Below, piece by piece: positions 53,876 to 62,580 of a stretch of 64,000 nt of DNA. Source of the stretch: CALGDE01 sp964655355 (GTDB taxonomy: Bacteria; Cyanobacteriota; Cyanobacteriia; CACIAM-69d); the NCBI GenBank assembly GCA_964655355.1, contig CAZZMD010000010.1, forward strand, positions 1 through 64,000, written 5' to 3'. Position numbers and translations under genes: made by a program. The notes below the pieces were generated by a model. It was not told where the DNA came from. It searched no databases and saw only the letters and a program-made list of their open reading frames with translations. Each line of letters starts with the position of its first letter. Positions within the stretch are counted from its first letter, which is position 1.

Positions 53876-55228
53876 TTAGGCTTCCAGATCAGCAACCTGT
53901 TTTGGAAGGGCCGCCGTGAGATTTTCATTGCCCGATTCCGTCACCAAAATATTGTCTTCAATGCGGATACCAATACCGCGCCAGCGATCCTCAATGGGGG
54001 GCTGTTCCTCGCGATGGTCCTCTGGATGATCCGCATCAGGGGAAATATAAATTCCCGGTTCAACGGTCAACACATGGCCCGGCTGTAAATAGAAGGGCTC
54101 TTCACCACACTGATAAATCCCCACATCATGGACATCCAGCCCCAGCCAATGGCCGGTTTTATGCATATAAAAGGTTTCGTAGAGTTTCTTTTCAATGAGG
54201 TCGTCAATCTCTCCCGTTAACAATCCCAACTCCACCAAACCTTCCGTAATAATCCGAACCGCCATGTTGTGGTGATCCATATAGGGTTTGCCAGGCTGCA
54301 CTTCGGCGATCGCCGCCTCCTGAGCCTTTAAAACTAATTCGTATAAAACCTTTTGTTCTGGCGTAAATTGACCGTCTACGGGGAATGTACGGGTGATATC
54401 GCTGTTGTAATAATCCACCGAACAGCCCGCATCAATTAGTAGCAAATCCCCCGCCTGCATCTGCTGATTATTTTCGACGTAATGCAAAATGCAAGCATTA
54501 TCCCCCGACGCCACAATGGAAGGATAAGCCGGTCCCCGTCCGCCAGACCGCCGGAAACAATAATCCAACTCCGCCTCAATTTCATTTTCGTAGCGACCGG
54601 GAGCCGCCAATGCCCGCGCTCGATTGTGGGCTTCCACGGCAATCTCCGCCGCCCGACGCATCAGGGTCAGCTCCAGCTCAGTTTTCACCATCCGCACCCC
54701 ATGGAGCGTCGCGCGGGGATCCTCGATCGCAACGGGACCCTCTCCCTTACGGGGAAACCGGCGAAGGAGCTGTTGCCAATGGCGAATCACCACCTGATCA
54801 AACCTGGGATCATTGCCCAGGCGATAAATAATGCGATCGCCCGTTTTTAAATATTTGGGCAAATGCTCATCCAGCTCCTGAATGGAATAAACCTCATCCG
54901 CCCCAAAACGTTCTTTTGCCGCATCCACGCCTGCCCGACGGCCAGACCAAGTTTCCGCCTTCAAATCCTTCGGGCGCACAAATAAAACAAATTTGTGTTC
55001 GTCATGGTTCGGGGCCAGAACCGCCACCGCATTGGGCTCATCAAACCCCGTCGCATAGAAAAAATCACTGTCCTGACGGAAGTTATATTCCACATCGTTA
55101 TGCATCACCGCATGGGGCGCACTGCGGAAAATCGCCACCCCGCTGCCAATTTTGTCCATCAGGCGCTGCCGACGCTGTTGATATTCCAGGGGCCAGGCAG
55201 CAGCTAAATCAGCAGTTAGATGAGTCAT
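53876..55228 (-). CDS. pepP: Xaa-Pro aminopeptidase P
   Basis: A 450-residue M24 peptidase, from the ATG at 55228. The N-terminal AMP_N domain (about 20-145; VMHNDVEYNFRQDSDFFYAT) is followed by the pita-bread catalytic domain. Metal ligands are visible: two Asp in DAGCSVDYYNSDITRTFPVD, the His in HKTGHWLGLDVHDVG, and Glu in TVEPGIYI and in the final IRIEDNILV strand. It removes N-terminal residues before proline. A TTG start 15 bases upstream is possible. Confidence 0.95.
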   Translation of the reverse strand: MTHLTADLAAAWPLEYQQRRQRLMDKIGSGVAIFRSAPHAVMHNDVEYNFRQDSDFFYATGFDEPNAVAVLAPNHDEHKFVLFVRPKDLKAETWSGRRAGVDAAKERFGADEVYSIQELDEHLPKYLKTGDRIIYRLGNDPRFDQVVIRHWQQLLRRFPRKGEGPVAIEDPRATLHGVRMVKTELELTLMRRAAEIAVEAHNRARALAAPGRYENEIEAELDYCFRRSGGRGPAYPSIVASGDNACILHYVENNQQMQAGDLLLIDAGCSVDYYNSDITRTFPVDGQFTPEQKVLYELVLKAQEAAIAEVQPGKPYMDHHNMAVRIITEGLVELGLLTGEIDDLIEKKLYETFYMHKTGHWLGLDVHDVGIYQCGEEPFYLQPGHVLTVEPGIYISPDADHPEDHREEQPPIEDRWRGIGIRIEDNILVTESGNENLTAALPKQVADLEA

Positions 55229-55285
55229 GGGTAACAAGGGCAATAGACAAGGGATGGGGCACAGCAGCGCCTAGGAGGCCAAAGC

Positions 55286-56074
55286 CTACGAAAGAACCGT
55301 CGGCGTCAAGATGCGCACCAAGGGAGGACCTTCAGCGGGCAAGCTGTCGCTCGTAATTCTAATGCGGGAGTTTTGGATGGTGTTGATACGAGCGCTACCC
55401 TGGGCGTCCGAATAAGCCTTAACAAAAGTATCAATGGGGTCGATATCGCAGGTAGCCTCATCGGCGGCCCCAGTGCGGTAATGGCTAGGAATGACCAGCC
55501 GAGGCGTCAGTTCTTCGATCACCGCGATCGCCTCCTGGGCGTTGTAGGCCTTAGCGCTACCGCCCACGGGCAGAATCAGCACATCCGGGCGACCAATCAA
55601 AATCCGCAGCTCCGAATCCAGCTCACCGGCAGCGCCACCCATCTGGAAAATATTGAGCCCCGCCTGCTGCCACAGCCAGGCAATATTGCGCCCAAATCGG
55701 AACCCACCCACGCGATCGTGGGGCATCCCCAACCCCTGGAACTGGGTGTCGTTGAATTTATACAGTCCCGGCCGCCGCAACAGTCCAGGGTTACCGGGCA
55801 GCTCTTGAATATATCCCTCATCCAGTAGGTGGCTACTAATGGTCACCACGTCAGCATTGAGGCGGGGGGCCGGATATTTCGCCGTACAGCCCACCGTTTT
55901 GAAAGGGTTGTTCAGCACCGTTAGGGCGCTATCACTAATTCTGAAACAGGTATGACCGTGATACTCAATGCTCAGGGCAGGCGCCGCGATCGCCCGGTTG
56001 CGTCCCCCGAGAACAGCCCCGGCACTCGCCAAGGCTCCCATGGCTCCATAACGGATCAATTGGCGGCGTTTCAT
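55286..56074 (-). CDS. Metallo-beta-lactamase-fold protein with altered metal site
   Basis: A 262-residue protein with a twin-arginine-like signal (MKRRQLIRYGAMGALASAGA) and cleavage after AIA (about residue 30). The body resembles UlaG-type hydrolases: IEYHGHTCFRI, DVLILPVGGSAKAYN and PRLVIPSHYRTG. But the usual H-x-H-x-D-H motif reads S-S-H-L-L-D (in VVTISSHLLDEG), so at least two metal ligands are missing. It is therefore probably not a normal zinc hydrolase. A good ribosome site (GAGGAG) precedes the ATG. It is exported, and acts in the periplasm or lumen. Confidence 0.8.
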   Translation of the reverse strand: MKRRQLIRYGAMGALASAGAVLGGRNRAIAAPALSIEYHGHTCFRISDSALTVLNNPFKTVGCTAKYPAPRLNADVVTISSHLLDEGYIQELPGNPGLLRRPGLYKFNDTQFQGLGMPHDRVGGFRFGRNIAWLWQQAGLNIFQMGGAAGELDSELRILIGRPDVLILPVGGSAKAYNAQEAIAVIEELTPRLVIPSHYRTGAADEATCDIDPIDTFVKAYSDAQGSARINTIQNSRIRITSDSLPAEGPPLVRILTPTVLS

Positions 56075-56178
56075 GATGACTCCTCGGGGTAGGAATAAAT
56101 CCGGTTGAATTTCTGTGTGTCAGATTCGTGTGTCGGGACGGACGGGGCAGGCGCGAACATCGCGACCATAAAAATGCC

Positions 56179-56796
56179 CTACACCGACACCGGCTGTTGC
56201 TGAAATTGTTGTACCATCCGCAGCCAATTTTCGAGCAACGTTTTGCCCACGGTGGTCAAAATACTCTCAGGATGGAACTGCACGCCCTCAATATGGGGAT
56301 AGTCTCGATGGCGCACCCCCATGATGGTGCCATCTTCGACCCAAGCCGTGATCTCCAGGCATTCAGGGCAGCTATCCCGATCAATCACCAAACTATGGTA
56401 ACGAGTCGCCTCCATCGGGGATTTAAGGTCAGCAAAAACGCCGACATTTTTATGGAAGACGGGGGAGGTTTTACCATGCATCAGTTCCGCCGCCGCCGTC
56501 ACAGTCCCCCCAAACACCTGGCCCATACTCTGATGTCCCAGACACACCCCCAAAATCGGCACCGTCGGTCCCAGCTCCCGAATGATATCTAAGGAAATCC
56601 CCGCATCATCGGGGCGGCCGGGACCGGGAGAAATAACAATGCCGTCCGGGTTGAGCTGTCGAATTTCATCCAGGGTGATTTTGTCGTTGCGGAACACCTG
56701 AATATCATTGGCGATCGCCCAGCTTTGTCCCAACTCCCCCAGGTACTGCACCAAATTAAACGTAAAACTGTCGTAATTATCAATCACCAGGATCAT
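56179..56796 (-). CDS. trpG: Anthranilate/aminodeoxychorismate synthase component II (glutamine amidotransferase)
   Basis: From the ATG at 56796 (MILVIDNYDSFTFNLVQYLG) the product is 205 residues, the standard length. It is a class-I glutamine amidotransferase. The catalytic Cys is in GVCLGHQSMGQ and the His/Glu pair in VEGVQFHPESI; the oxyanion region is in ISPGPGRPDDAGIS. It supplies ammonia for anthranilate (tryptophan) and probably also 4-aminodeoxychorismate (folate). The frame is open 20 codons upstream, but the ATG at 56796 matches the family. Component I genes are elsewhere. Confidence 0.95.
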   Translation of the reverse strand: MILVIDNYDSFTFNLVQYLGELGQSWAIANDIQVFRNDKITLDEIRQLNPDGIVISPGPGRPDDAGISLDIIRELGPTVPILGVCLGHQSMGQVFGGTVTAAAELMHGKTSPVFHKNVGVFADLKSPMEATRYHSLVIDRDSCPECLEITAWVEDGTIMGVRHRDYPHIEGVQFHPESILTTVGKTLLENWLRMVQQFQQQPVSV

Positions 56797-56946
56797 GGCT
56801 TGGGGCAGCACTCTGGGGCGGCGCGAGAGGAACAGAAATTGAGGACAGAACGGCAACGTTGAAGCAGTTCGCTCCCGTTACCTCTGGAGAAATAATAGTA
56901 GCGCCATTGGTAGCGCCATTGATAGTAAGGCGATTGGGGGCCCGGG

Positions 56947-57333
56947 TCACCCTTCGGGATCGGCGGTCAAATCCGGCGAGGGCTCTTGGGACGGGGCAGC
57001 AGCGGGCGATCGCAATGATTGGGACTGGGATTGGGATGGTGATTGAGACTGTTTAAAAATCCACCAAGCCGCCGCACATAGGGTGATATTGCCCAGCAAA
57101 GTCGTCGCCGCCTGGACCGTCACCAACCACTCCAACACCGGCGCATTATCAAAAAAGTGCCAGGTACAGGCACACATGGCGCTCACCAACGCCGGCAACA
57201 TGCCCCAGGACAGCGATCGCCACGCCCCCCACCCAGTTATTTCCGCAAATTGCCACACCAGAACGATAGCCGCGATCCATTCGATCACGCTGGAAATATG
57301 AACCATCCAGGTGGGAAACGACAGAACATGCAT
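56947..57333 (-). CDS. Ycf49-like DUF2499 membrane protein
   Basis: A 128-residue protein with three or four hydrophobic helices in the first ~95 residues (for example VIEWIAAIVLVWQFAEITGW, ALVSAMCACTWHFFDN, TLLGNITLCAAAWWIFK) and a polar Ser/Gln/Pro-rich tail. The HISSVIEW and ACTWHFFDN motifs are those of the DUF2499/Ycf49 family found in cyanobacteria and plastids. Function is not established. The Gln-Ser tail is encoded by short direct repeats (CAATCC/CAGTCC). Confidence 0.85.
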   Translation of the reverse strand: MHVLSFPTWMVHISSVIEWIAAIVLVWQFAEITGWGAWRSLSWGMLPALVSAMCACTWHFFDNAPVLEWLVTVQAATTLLGNITLCAAAWWIFKQSQSPSQSQSQSLRSPAAAPSQEPSPDLTADPEG

Positions 57334-57490
57334 AAAACGCGAATGGGCTCCGATGGCGAACGGCGATCAAGCAGCGATCTAGAATAGGTGACTCAAATTT
57401 TTCGACTCATTTTCGACTCAAATTTTCTAGCCCCTAGGGTCATCTTAAGGGGGATCGGATAAGGGGCGATCGGTCGAGGGAGCCAAGCCT

Positions 57491-58474
57491 ATGTCCAGCC
57501 AGCGGATCAACCTAAAACCGGTCTTAATCCTTGGCATCGGCGTACTCGCTATTTCCACCGGAGCCATTTTTTCCCGCTGGGCCATCGTGAGCAACCAAGC
57601 CGCCGAACAACTCGCCCAACAATCCCCCAATCCCGTCGGCTTCGGACTCTTCCTAGCCAGCGGCCGCGTCGCGATCGCCACCCTGAGCCTGCTCCCCATC
57701 TGGCTATGGTCCCGCCGCCGTCCCCTGCTCCCAAACCCCACCGCTCCCGCCGACTCAACAAGCCCCCCTTGGGGGTGGGCGTCCGGTATCCCCTGGGCGA
57801 TTATTGCCGGGCTTTGTCTTGCCATTCACTTCACCTGCTGGATCACCTCCCTGACCTACACCTCCATCGCCGCCTCCACCGTCCTCGTCACCACCAACCC
57901 CATTTGGATCGCCCTTGCCACCTGGATCCTCTTCGGCGATCGCCCCCGCCGATCCATGGTTCTGGGCATCGCGATCGCCCTCACCGGCAGCGTCATTATT
58001 GGCAGCGCCTCCGACGGCAGCACCGGTAGCCAACCCTGGCTAGGTAACCTACTCGCCCTCGCCGGTGCCTGGAGTTTTAGTACTTATTTTCTGCTGGGAC
58101 GCACCGCCCAACGTCGGGGACTCTCCCCCAGCACCTACGCCATCCTCGCCAGCGCCACCGCCGCGATCGCCCTGCTGCCGTTTCCGTTATTAGCAGGCGA
58201 AACCTACCATGCCCATGCTCCGTGGATTTACGGATGCGTCCTCCTCAGCGCCCTGATCCCCCAGCTCATCGGCCACAGCAGCATTAACTGGGCCATGACC
58301 CAACTCCACCCCACCCATGCCAGCCTCGCCCTCCTCTTCGAGCCCATCGGTGCCAGCCTCCTCGGTTACTGGGTCTTTGGGGAACAGCCGGGATGGACCG
58401 TTATCCTCGGGGCGATCGCCGTTCTGGGAGGGATTCTGATCACCCTAGATGCTCCCTCTGGACGCCTCTCCTAG
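57491..58474 (+). CDS. DMT-superfamily (EamA) transporter
   Basis: A 327-residue protein with ten predicted transmembrane helices in two EamA repeats (about 15-150 and 180-320). Typical stretches are GVLAISTGAIFSRWAIVSN in the first and LLFEPIGASLLGYWVFGEQP in the second. The family exports amino acids, metabolites or drugs; the substrate cannot be told. The Pro-rich loop around residue 85 (RRPLLPNPTAPADST) is unusual but short. It is divergent from the DUF2499 gene, with 157 bases between. Confidence 0.9.
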   Translation: MSSQRINLKPVLILGIGVLAISTGAIFSRWAIVSNQAAEQLAQQSPNPVGFGLFLASGRVAIATLSLLPIWLWSRRRPLLPNPTAPADSTSPPWGWASGIPWAIIAGLCLAIHFTCWITSLTYTSIAASTVLVTTNPIWIALATWILFGDRPRRSMVLGIAIALTGSVIIGSASDGSTGSQPWLGNLLALAGAWSFSTYFLLGRTAQRRGLSPSTYAILASATAAIALLPFPLLAGETYHAHAPWIYGCVLLSALIPQLIGHSSINWAMTQLHPTHASLALLFEPIGASLLGYWVFGEQPGWTVILGAIAVLGGILITLDAPSGRLS

Positions 58475-58695
58475 TCCCCCTTAGTCGCTCCCCCCAGCCC
58501 GTCAATCCCCTCACAGTTCCCAGGCACAGTTCCCCAGAAACATATCGACACCCTCCCCGGATAGACGTAGGATCGTAAATTCTCGTAGAATATACGGATA
58601 TACAGAAAGACTATCGATACACATTCGGGTCAAGCAGCGTGCCTGATGACCCAGTGCTTGATAACTGATCCCGTAGCAACGATCCCCCCACTCCC

Positions 58696-59331
58696 ATGAC
58701 TGACTCCAAACACTTCCAGTCGACCACCCTCGGCGCCGGCGGACGAGAATGGCGTAGCAAAAGAAATCCCAAACCCGCCTATGACGCCCCCGCCCCAATC
58801 GATCCCCACGAGCTACGGGATCGGGCGAATGTGATGGAAATCCTGGTGGCTGAGGAAGTGGATCGGCAAATGCGGTCCTGCCCGACAACCCTCCTGGAAT
58901 ACGTCAAGGCAGTGGAAGTGGAAACCTATGCCCTGAACCGCCTTCCGCCCCTTTATGCGGCATCCCATGAGGGGCTGGAGTATCAAAAAGAGCGAGCCAT
59001 ACGGGAAATGGGGAAGCAGATCAAAACCACCGTCCGCCGCGCCTTCTCCGCCATTCAGCAAGATCCCCTACGTAAGTCGACCCCCTTAGTAACGGAAGAC
59101 GATCGCGCCCGCCACCAGATGCTGATGGAGCTAGCGGCAAAATTCCCCACCGCCGACGACCTATCCAACCTTGGCACCGATGGCGAGTCGACCGAAGCAG
59201 AAACCAGCCACGAAAGAGCAGCCCGCTTCCGGCGATCGTCGCCCTCCCGCAGCAGCACCCATCGCCGGTCCAAAAACAGTGCCTGGGGCGAAGAGGGAGG
59301 CTGGGACGGCGATCACCGTTATTCTCTGTAG
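58696..59331 (+). CDS. ComFB-family protein, copy 1
   Basis: A 211-residue protein with a ComFB domain (about 35-130). It has RDRANVMEILVAEEVDRQ, then YVKAVEVETYALNRLPPLYA and EGLEYQKERA. ComFB proteins of cyanobacteria have been reported as cyclic-dinucleotide (c-di-GMP/c-di-AMP) receptors affecting competence and cell size. The cysteines of the Bacillus protein are mostly absent. The C-terminal ~60 residues are polar with an Arg/Ser stretch, ending GGWDGDHRYSL. It is followed 198 bases later by a paralog with the same layout. Confidence 0.85.
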   Translation: MTDSKHFQSTTLGAGGREWRSKRNPKPAYDAPAPIDPHELRDRANVMEILVAEEVDRQMRSCPTTLLEYVKAVEVETYALNRLPPLYAASHEGLEYQKERAIREMGKQIKTTVRRAFSAIQQDPLRKSTPLVTEDDRARHQMLMELAAKFPTADDLSNLGTDGESTEAETSHERAARFRRSSPSRSSTHRRSKNSAWGEEGGWDGDHRYSL

Positions 59332-59528
59332 CCTCCCCTGTAGCCCCTTCCACGCGACCCCCAGTAGAATTTCCACAAACCCGATGTCTGGCCAGGCTCT
59401 GCTTTCCCCCGTAAGCGACGGGACTTGCGAGGGGGGAGACCTCATCAGGAGCGATCGCCATCACAGCCCCAGCCTATTTCCATCAACCCCACCGACGGAT
59501 CGGCACACCCTCGCCCCTGCCTAGCATC

Positions 59529-60209
59529 ATGGCCAGCGTCGATCAGACTCATCCGTCAACCCCACCGGGATCATCGCCCCCATCAGGAAAATCAAGGATG
59601 CTGAGGATGTCGAAAGAAAGCCTCTACGCCATGACTTCCCGATACTCCCCCGCCAGCTCCGATCCAGCGACCAACGGCTCCATCACCCTGCGCGATCGCA
59701 CCAACGTAATGGAAATCTTGGTGGCGGAGGAAGTGGATCGCCAACTGCGCCGCTGCCCCAGCACCCTCCTGGACTATGTCAAAGCCGTCGAAGTGGAAAC
59801 CTATGCCCTGAACCGGCTGCCGCCCCTCTATGCCGCCTCCCAGGAAGGGCTGGAATATCAAAAAGACCGGGCTCGCCGGGACTATGGCAGTAACATCCAA
59901 ACCACCGTGCGCCAGGCCCTCGTCGCCGTGCAACAGGATCCCCTCCGCCGTTCCACCCCCTTAGTGACCGAGGACGATCGCACCCGACACCAGCGCATTA
60001 TGGAACTGGCGGTCCAATTCCCCACCATCGACGACATCAGCCAATCCCCAACGGCGATCGCCCCAGAGGATGATGACAATAATCGTTTCCACGCGGCCCG
60101 ATTCCGCCGCTCCCGCTTTTCCCGTAGCGCTGACCATCAACAATCGAAGGACAAAGCGGCCCATGCTGCCGGAGGGGGCTGGGATGGGGACTACCGCTAT
60201 AGCCTGTAG
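59529..60209 (+). CDS. ComFB-family protein, copy 2
   Basis: A 226-residue paralog of the preceding gene. It shares RDRTNVMEILVAEEVDRQ, YVKAVEVETYALNRLPPLYA, EGLEYQKDRA, the segment QQDPLRRSTPLVTEDDRTRH and the tail GGGWDGDYRYSL. The N-terminal 50 residues differ and are Ser/Pro-rich. The matching tails show the two arose by tandem duplication of the whole gene, not just the domain. The 261-base gap to chlD includes a GCTCCGTACCGCTT direct repeat (about 60225-60252). Confidence 0.85.
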   Translation: MASVDQTHPSTPPGSSPPSGKSRMLRMSKESLYAMTSRYSPASSDPATNGSITLRDRTNVMEILVAEEVDRQLRRCPSTLLDYVKAVEVETYALNRLPPLYAASQEGLEYQKDRARRDYGSNIQTTVRQALVAVQQDPLRRSTPLVTEDDRTRHQRIMELAVQFPTIDDISQSPTAIAPEDDDNNRFHAARFRRSRFSRSADHQQSKDKAAHAAGGGWDGDYRYSL

Positions 60210-60470
60210 CTTGCCCGCGCGTTTGCTCCGTACCGCTTTGCTCCGTACCGCTTCCCGTGCCAGCCGGCTTCCCGCCCGAGTCTCTCCCCCTAGGTCAACA
60301 GCGCAATGATATTCTAGGGACTCGGTAATGGATGCCTTCTTAACAGGCAGCCCCTTGCCTTTTTGAATTTCCTGTAAATGTCCTAGCCGTCCCACGATGA
60401 ATTGGGCTCGGCTCGGCTCAGTCAAAAGTCTTTTTAATTTCCTTGATACCGCCCGGAGTATCTACCATCC

Positions 60471-62534
60471 ATGAGCGCCGCCACCCTCGCCGCAACTGAC
60501 CCCGTTACGTTCCCCTTAGCGGCCGTGGTCGGCCAGGATGCCATCAAGCTGGCGCTGCTGCTGGCCGCCGTAGATCCCCAACTGGGCGGTGTGGCCATCT
60601 CCGGGCGTCGAGGCACCGCCAAATCGGTCATGGCGCGGGCCATCCACGCCCTGCTGCCCCCCATTGAAATTGTGGAGGGCTCCCTCAGCAATTGCGATCC
60701 GGGCGATCGCACCCGTTGGGAAGACAATCTCAACGAAACTCACCCAGAGACCAACAGCGAAGTTCCGACAAAAGTTATTCCCGCCCCCTTCATCCAAATT
60801 CCCCTCGGCGTCACCGAAGATCGCCTATTGGGATCTGTGGATGTAGGCTTATCCGTCAAACGCGGCGAAACCGTCTTCCAGCCCGGTCTCCTCGCAGAAG
60901 CCAACCGGGGCGTCCTCTACGTCGACGAACTCAACCTCCTCGACGATCAAATTGCCAACCTATTGCTCGGCACCCTAAGCGAGGGACGCAACAAAATTGA
61001 ACGGGAAGGGATTAGTTTTACCCACCCCTGCAATCCCCTGCTTATCGCCACCTTCAACCCCGAAGAAGGTCCCCTACGAGAGCACTTACTGGACCGAATC
61101 GCCATCACCCTTTCCGCCGACGGCGTCCTCGGCATCGACCAACGGGTCGACGTGGTCACCCAAGCCACCAACTACGCCCGCAATCCCCAGGAATTTTTAG
61201 CCCAATACGAAGAAGAGCTAGACGGGCTACGGACCCAGCTATTGCTAGCGCGGGAATGGCTGAAGGATGTCACCATCTCCACCGAGCAAATCGACTACCT
61301 CGTCAAAGAAGCCATTCGCGGCCGCGTCCAGGGCCACCGCGCCGAGCTATTTGCAGTCCGAGTCGCCAAAGCCCATGCCGCCCTCGACGGTCGCACCGAA
61401 GTCTTAGCCGGTGACCTGAAAGTCGCGGTACAACTCGTCATCGTGCCCCGGGCGACCGTCATCGAAACGCCCCCCGATCAACAGCAAGAACCACCCCCGC
61501 CACCGCCCCCAGAAAACCAAGACCAGGACCAAGAGCAGGAAGACCAACAACAGGACGACGATCAAGACGATTCCCAGGACGAGGACAATCAGGAAGAGGA
61601 GGATCAGCCCCCGGCACTGCCCGAAGAATTTATCTTCGATGCGGAAGGGGTGATCATGGACGAATCCGTGATGTATTTCGCCCAGATGGCCAACCAGCGC
61701 CAGGGTAACTCCGGCTCCCGCAGCATTGTATTCTCCGACGATCGCGGTCGATATGTGCGGCCGATGCTACCCCGTGGTCCCGTAAAACGCATCGCCGTCG
61801 ACGCCACCCTACGAGCCTCCGCCCCCTACCAGAAAAGTCGGAAGGCCCGCGCCCTCGCCAAAGTCGGCGTGGGCGAGCCCATCAAGCGGGTCTATGTCGA
61901 ACAATCGGACATTCGCTCCAAACGCCTCGCCCGCAAATCCGGGGCATTAATTGTCTTCCTCGTGGACGCGTCAGGCTCCATGGCCCTTAACCGGATGCAG
62001 TCGGCGAAAGGTGCCGTACTACGGCTTCTCACCGAGGCCTATCAAAATCGGGATCAGGTTGCATTGATTCCCTTCCGTGGCGAGCAGGCGGAAGTGTTAT
62101 TACCCCCCACCCGATCCATTGCCGCCGCCCGTCGCCGCATGGAAACCATGCCCTGTGGCGGCGGTTCTCCCCTCGCCCACGGGTTAACCCAGTCGGTGCG
62201 AGTGGGCATGAACGCCATCCAATCCGGCGATATTGGCCAAGTCGTCCTGGTGGCCATCACCGATGGTCGCGGCAACGTCCCCCTATCGCGATCGCTCGGT
62301 CAACCGGTGGATGAAAACGACGAGCAACCGGACCTAAAGGAAGAATTGCTAGAGGTCGCCGGCAAAATCCGCGCCACCGGGATGCAGTTTTTGCTGATCG
62401 ACACCCAAAGCCGCTTCGTCAAAACCAAATTTGCCGAGGAACTGGCCAACACCGCCGGCGGAAAGTACTATCACCTCCCCAAAGCCAACGACCAGGCGAT
62501 CGCCCGGATGGCCATGGACGCCATTACCCGCTAG
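60471..62534 (+). CDS. chlD: Magnesium chelatase subunit D
   Basis: The 687-residue product has the three parts of ChlD. First is an AAA+ domain (about 10-330; GRRGTAKSVMARAIHALLPP), with the family's non-canonical Walker A. Next is a Pro- then Asp/Glu/Gln-rich linker (about 338-380). Last is a C-terminal von Willebrand A domain with MIDAS DASGSMALNRMQSAKGAV at about 499. ChlD partners ChlI and ChlH to insert Mg into protoporphyrin IX in chlorophyll synthesis. This confirms a phototroph. chlI and chlH are elsewhere. It converges on the histidine kinase gene. Confidence 0.97.
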   Translation: MSAATLAATDPVTFPLAAVVGQDAIKLALLLAAVDPQLGGVAISGRRGTAKSVMARAIHALLPPIEIVEGSLSNCDPGDRTRWEDNLNETHPETNSEVPTKVIPAPFIQIPLGVTEDRLLGSVDVGLSVKRGETVFQPGLLAEANRGVLYVDELNLLDDQIANLLLGTLSEGRNKIEREGISFTHPCNPLLIATFNPEEGPLREHLLDRIAITLSADGVLGIDQRVDVVTQATNYARNPQEFLAQYEEELDGLRTQLLLAREWLKDVTISTEQIDYLVKEAIRGRVQGHRAELFAVRVAKAHAALDGRTEVLAGDLKVAVQLVIVPRATVIETPPDQQQEPPPPPPPENQDQDQEQEDQQQDDDQDDSQDEDNQEEEDQPPALPEEFIFDAEGVIMDESVMYFAQMANQRQGNSGSRSIVFSDDRGRYVRPMLPRGPVKRIAVDATLRASAPYQKSRKARALAKVGVGEPIKRVYVEQSDIRSKRLARKSGALIVFLVDASGSMALNRMQSAKGAVLRLLTEAYQNRDQVALIPFRGEQAEVLLPPTRSIAAARRRMETMPCGGGSPLAHGLTQSVRVGMNAIQSGDIGQVVLVAITDGRGNVPLSRSLGQPVDENDEQPDLKEELLEVAGKIRATGMQFLLIDTQSRFVKTKFAEELANTAGGKYYHLPKANDQAIARMAMDAITR

Positions 62535-62580
62535 AGATTATTGGTGAGAGTTATTGGTGAGAATAAAGGCGCAGCCTGGC

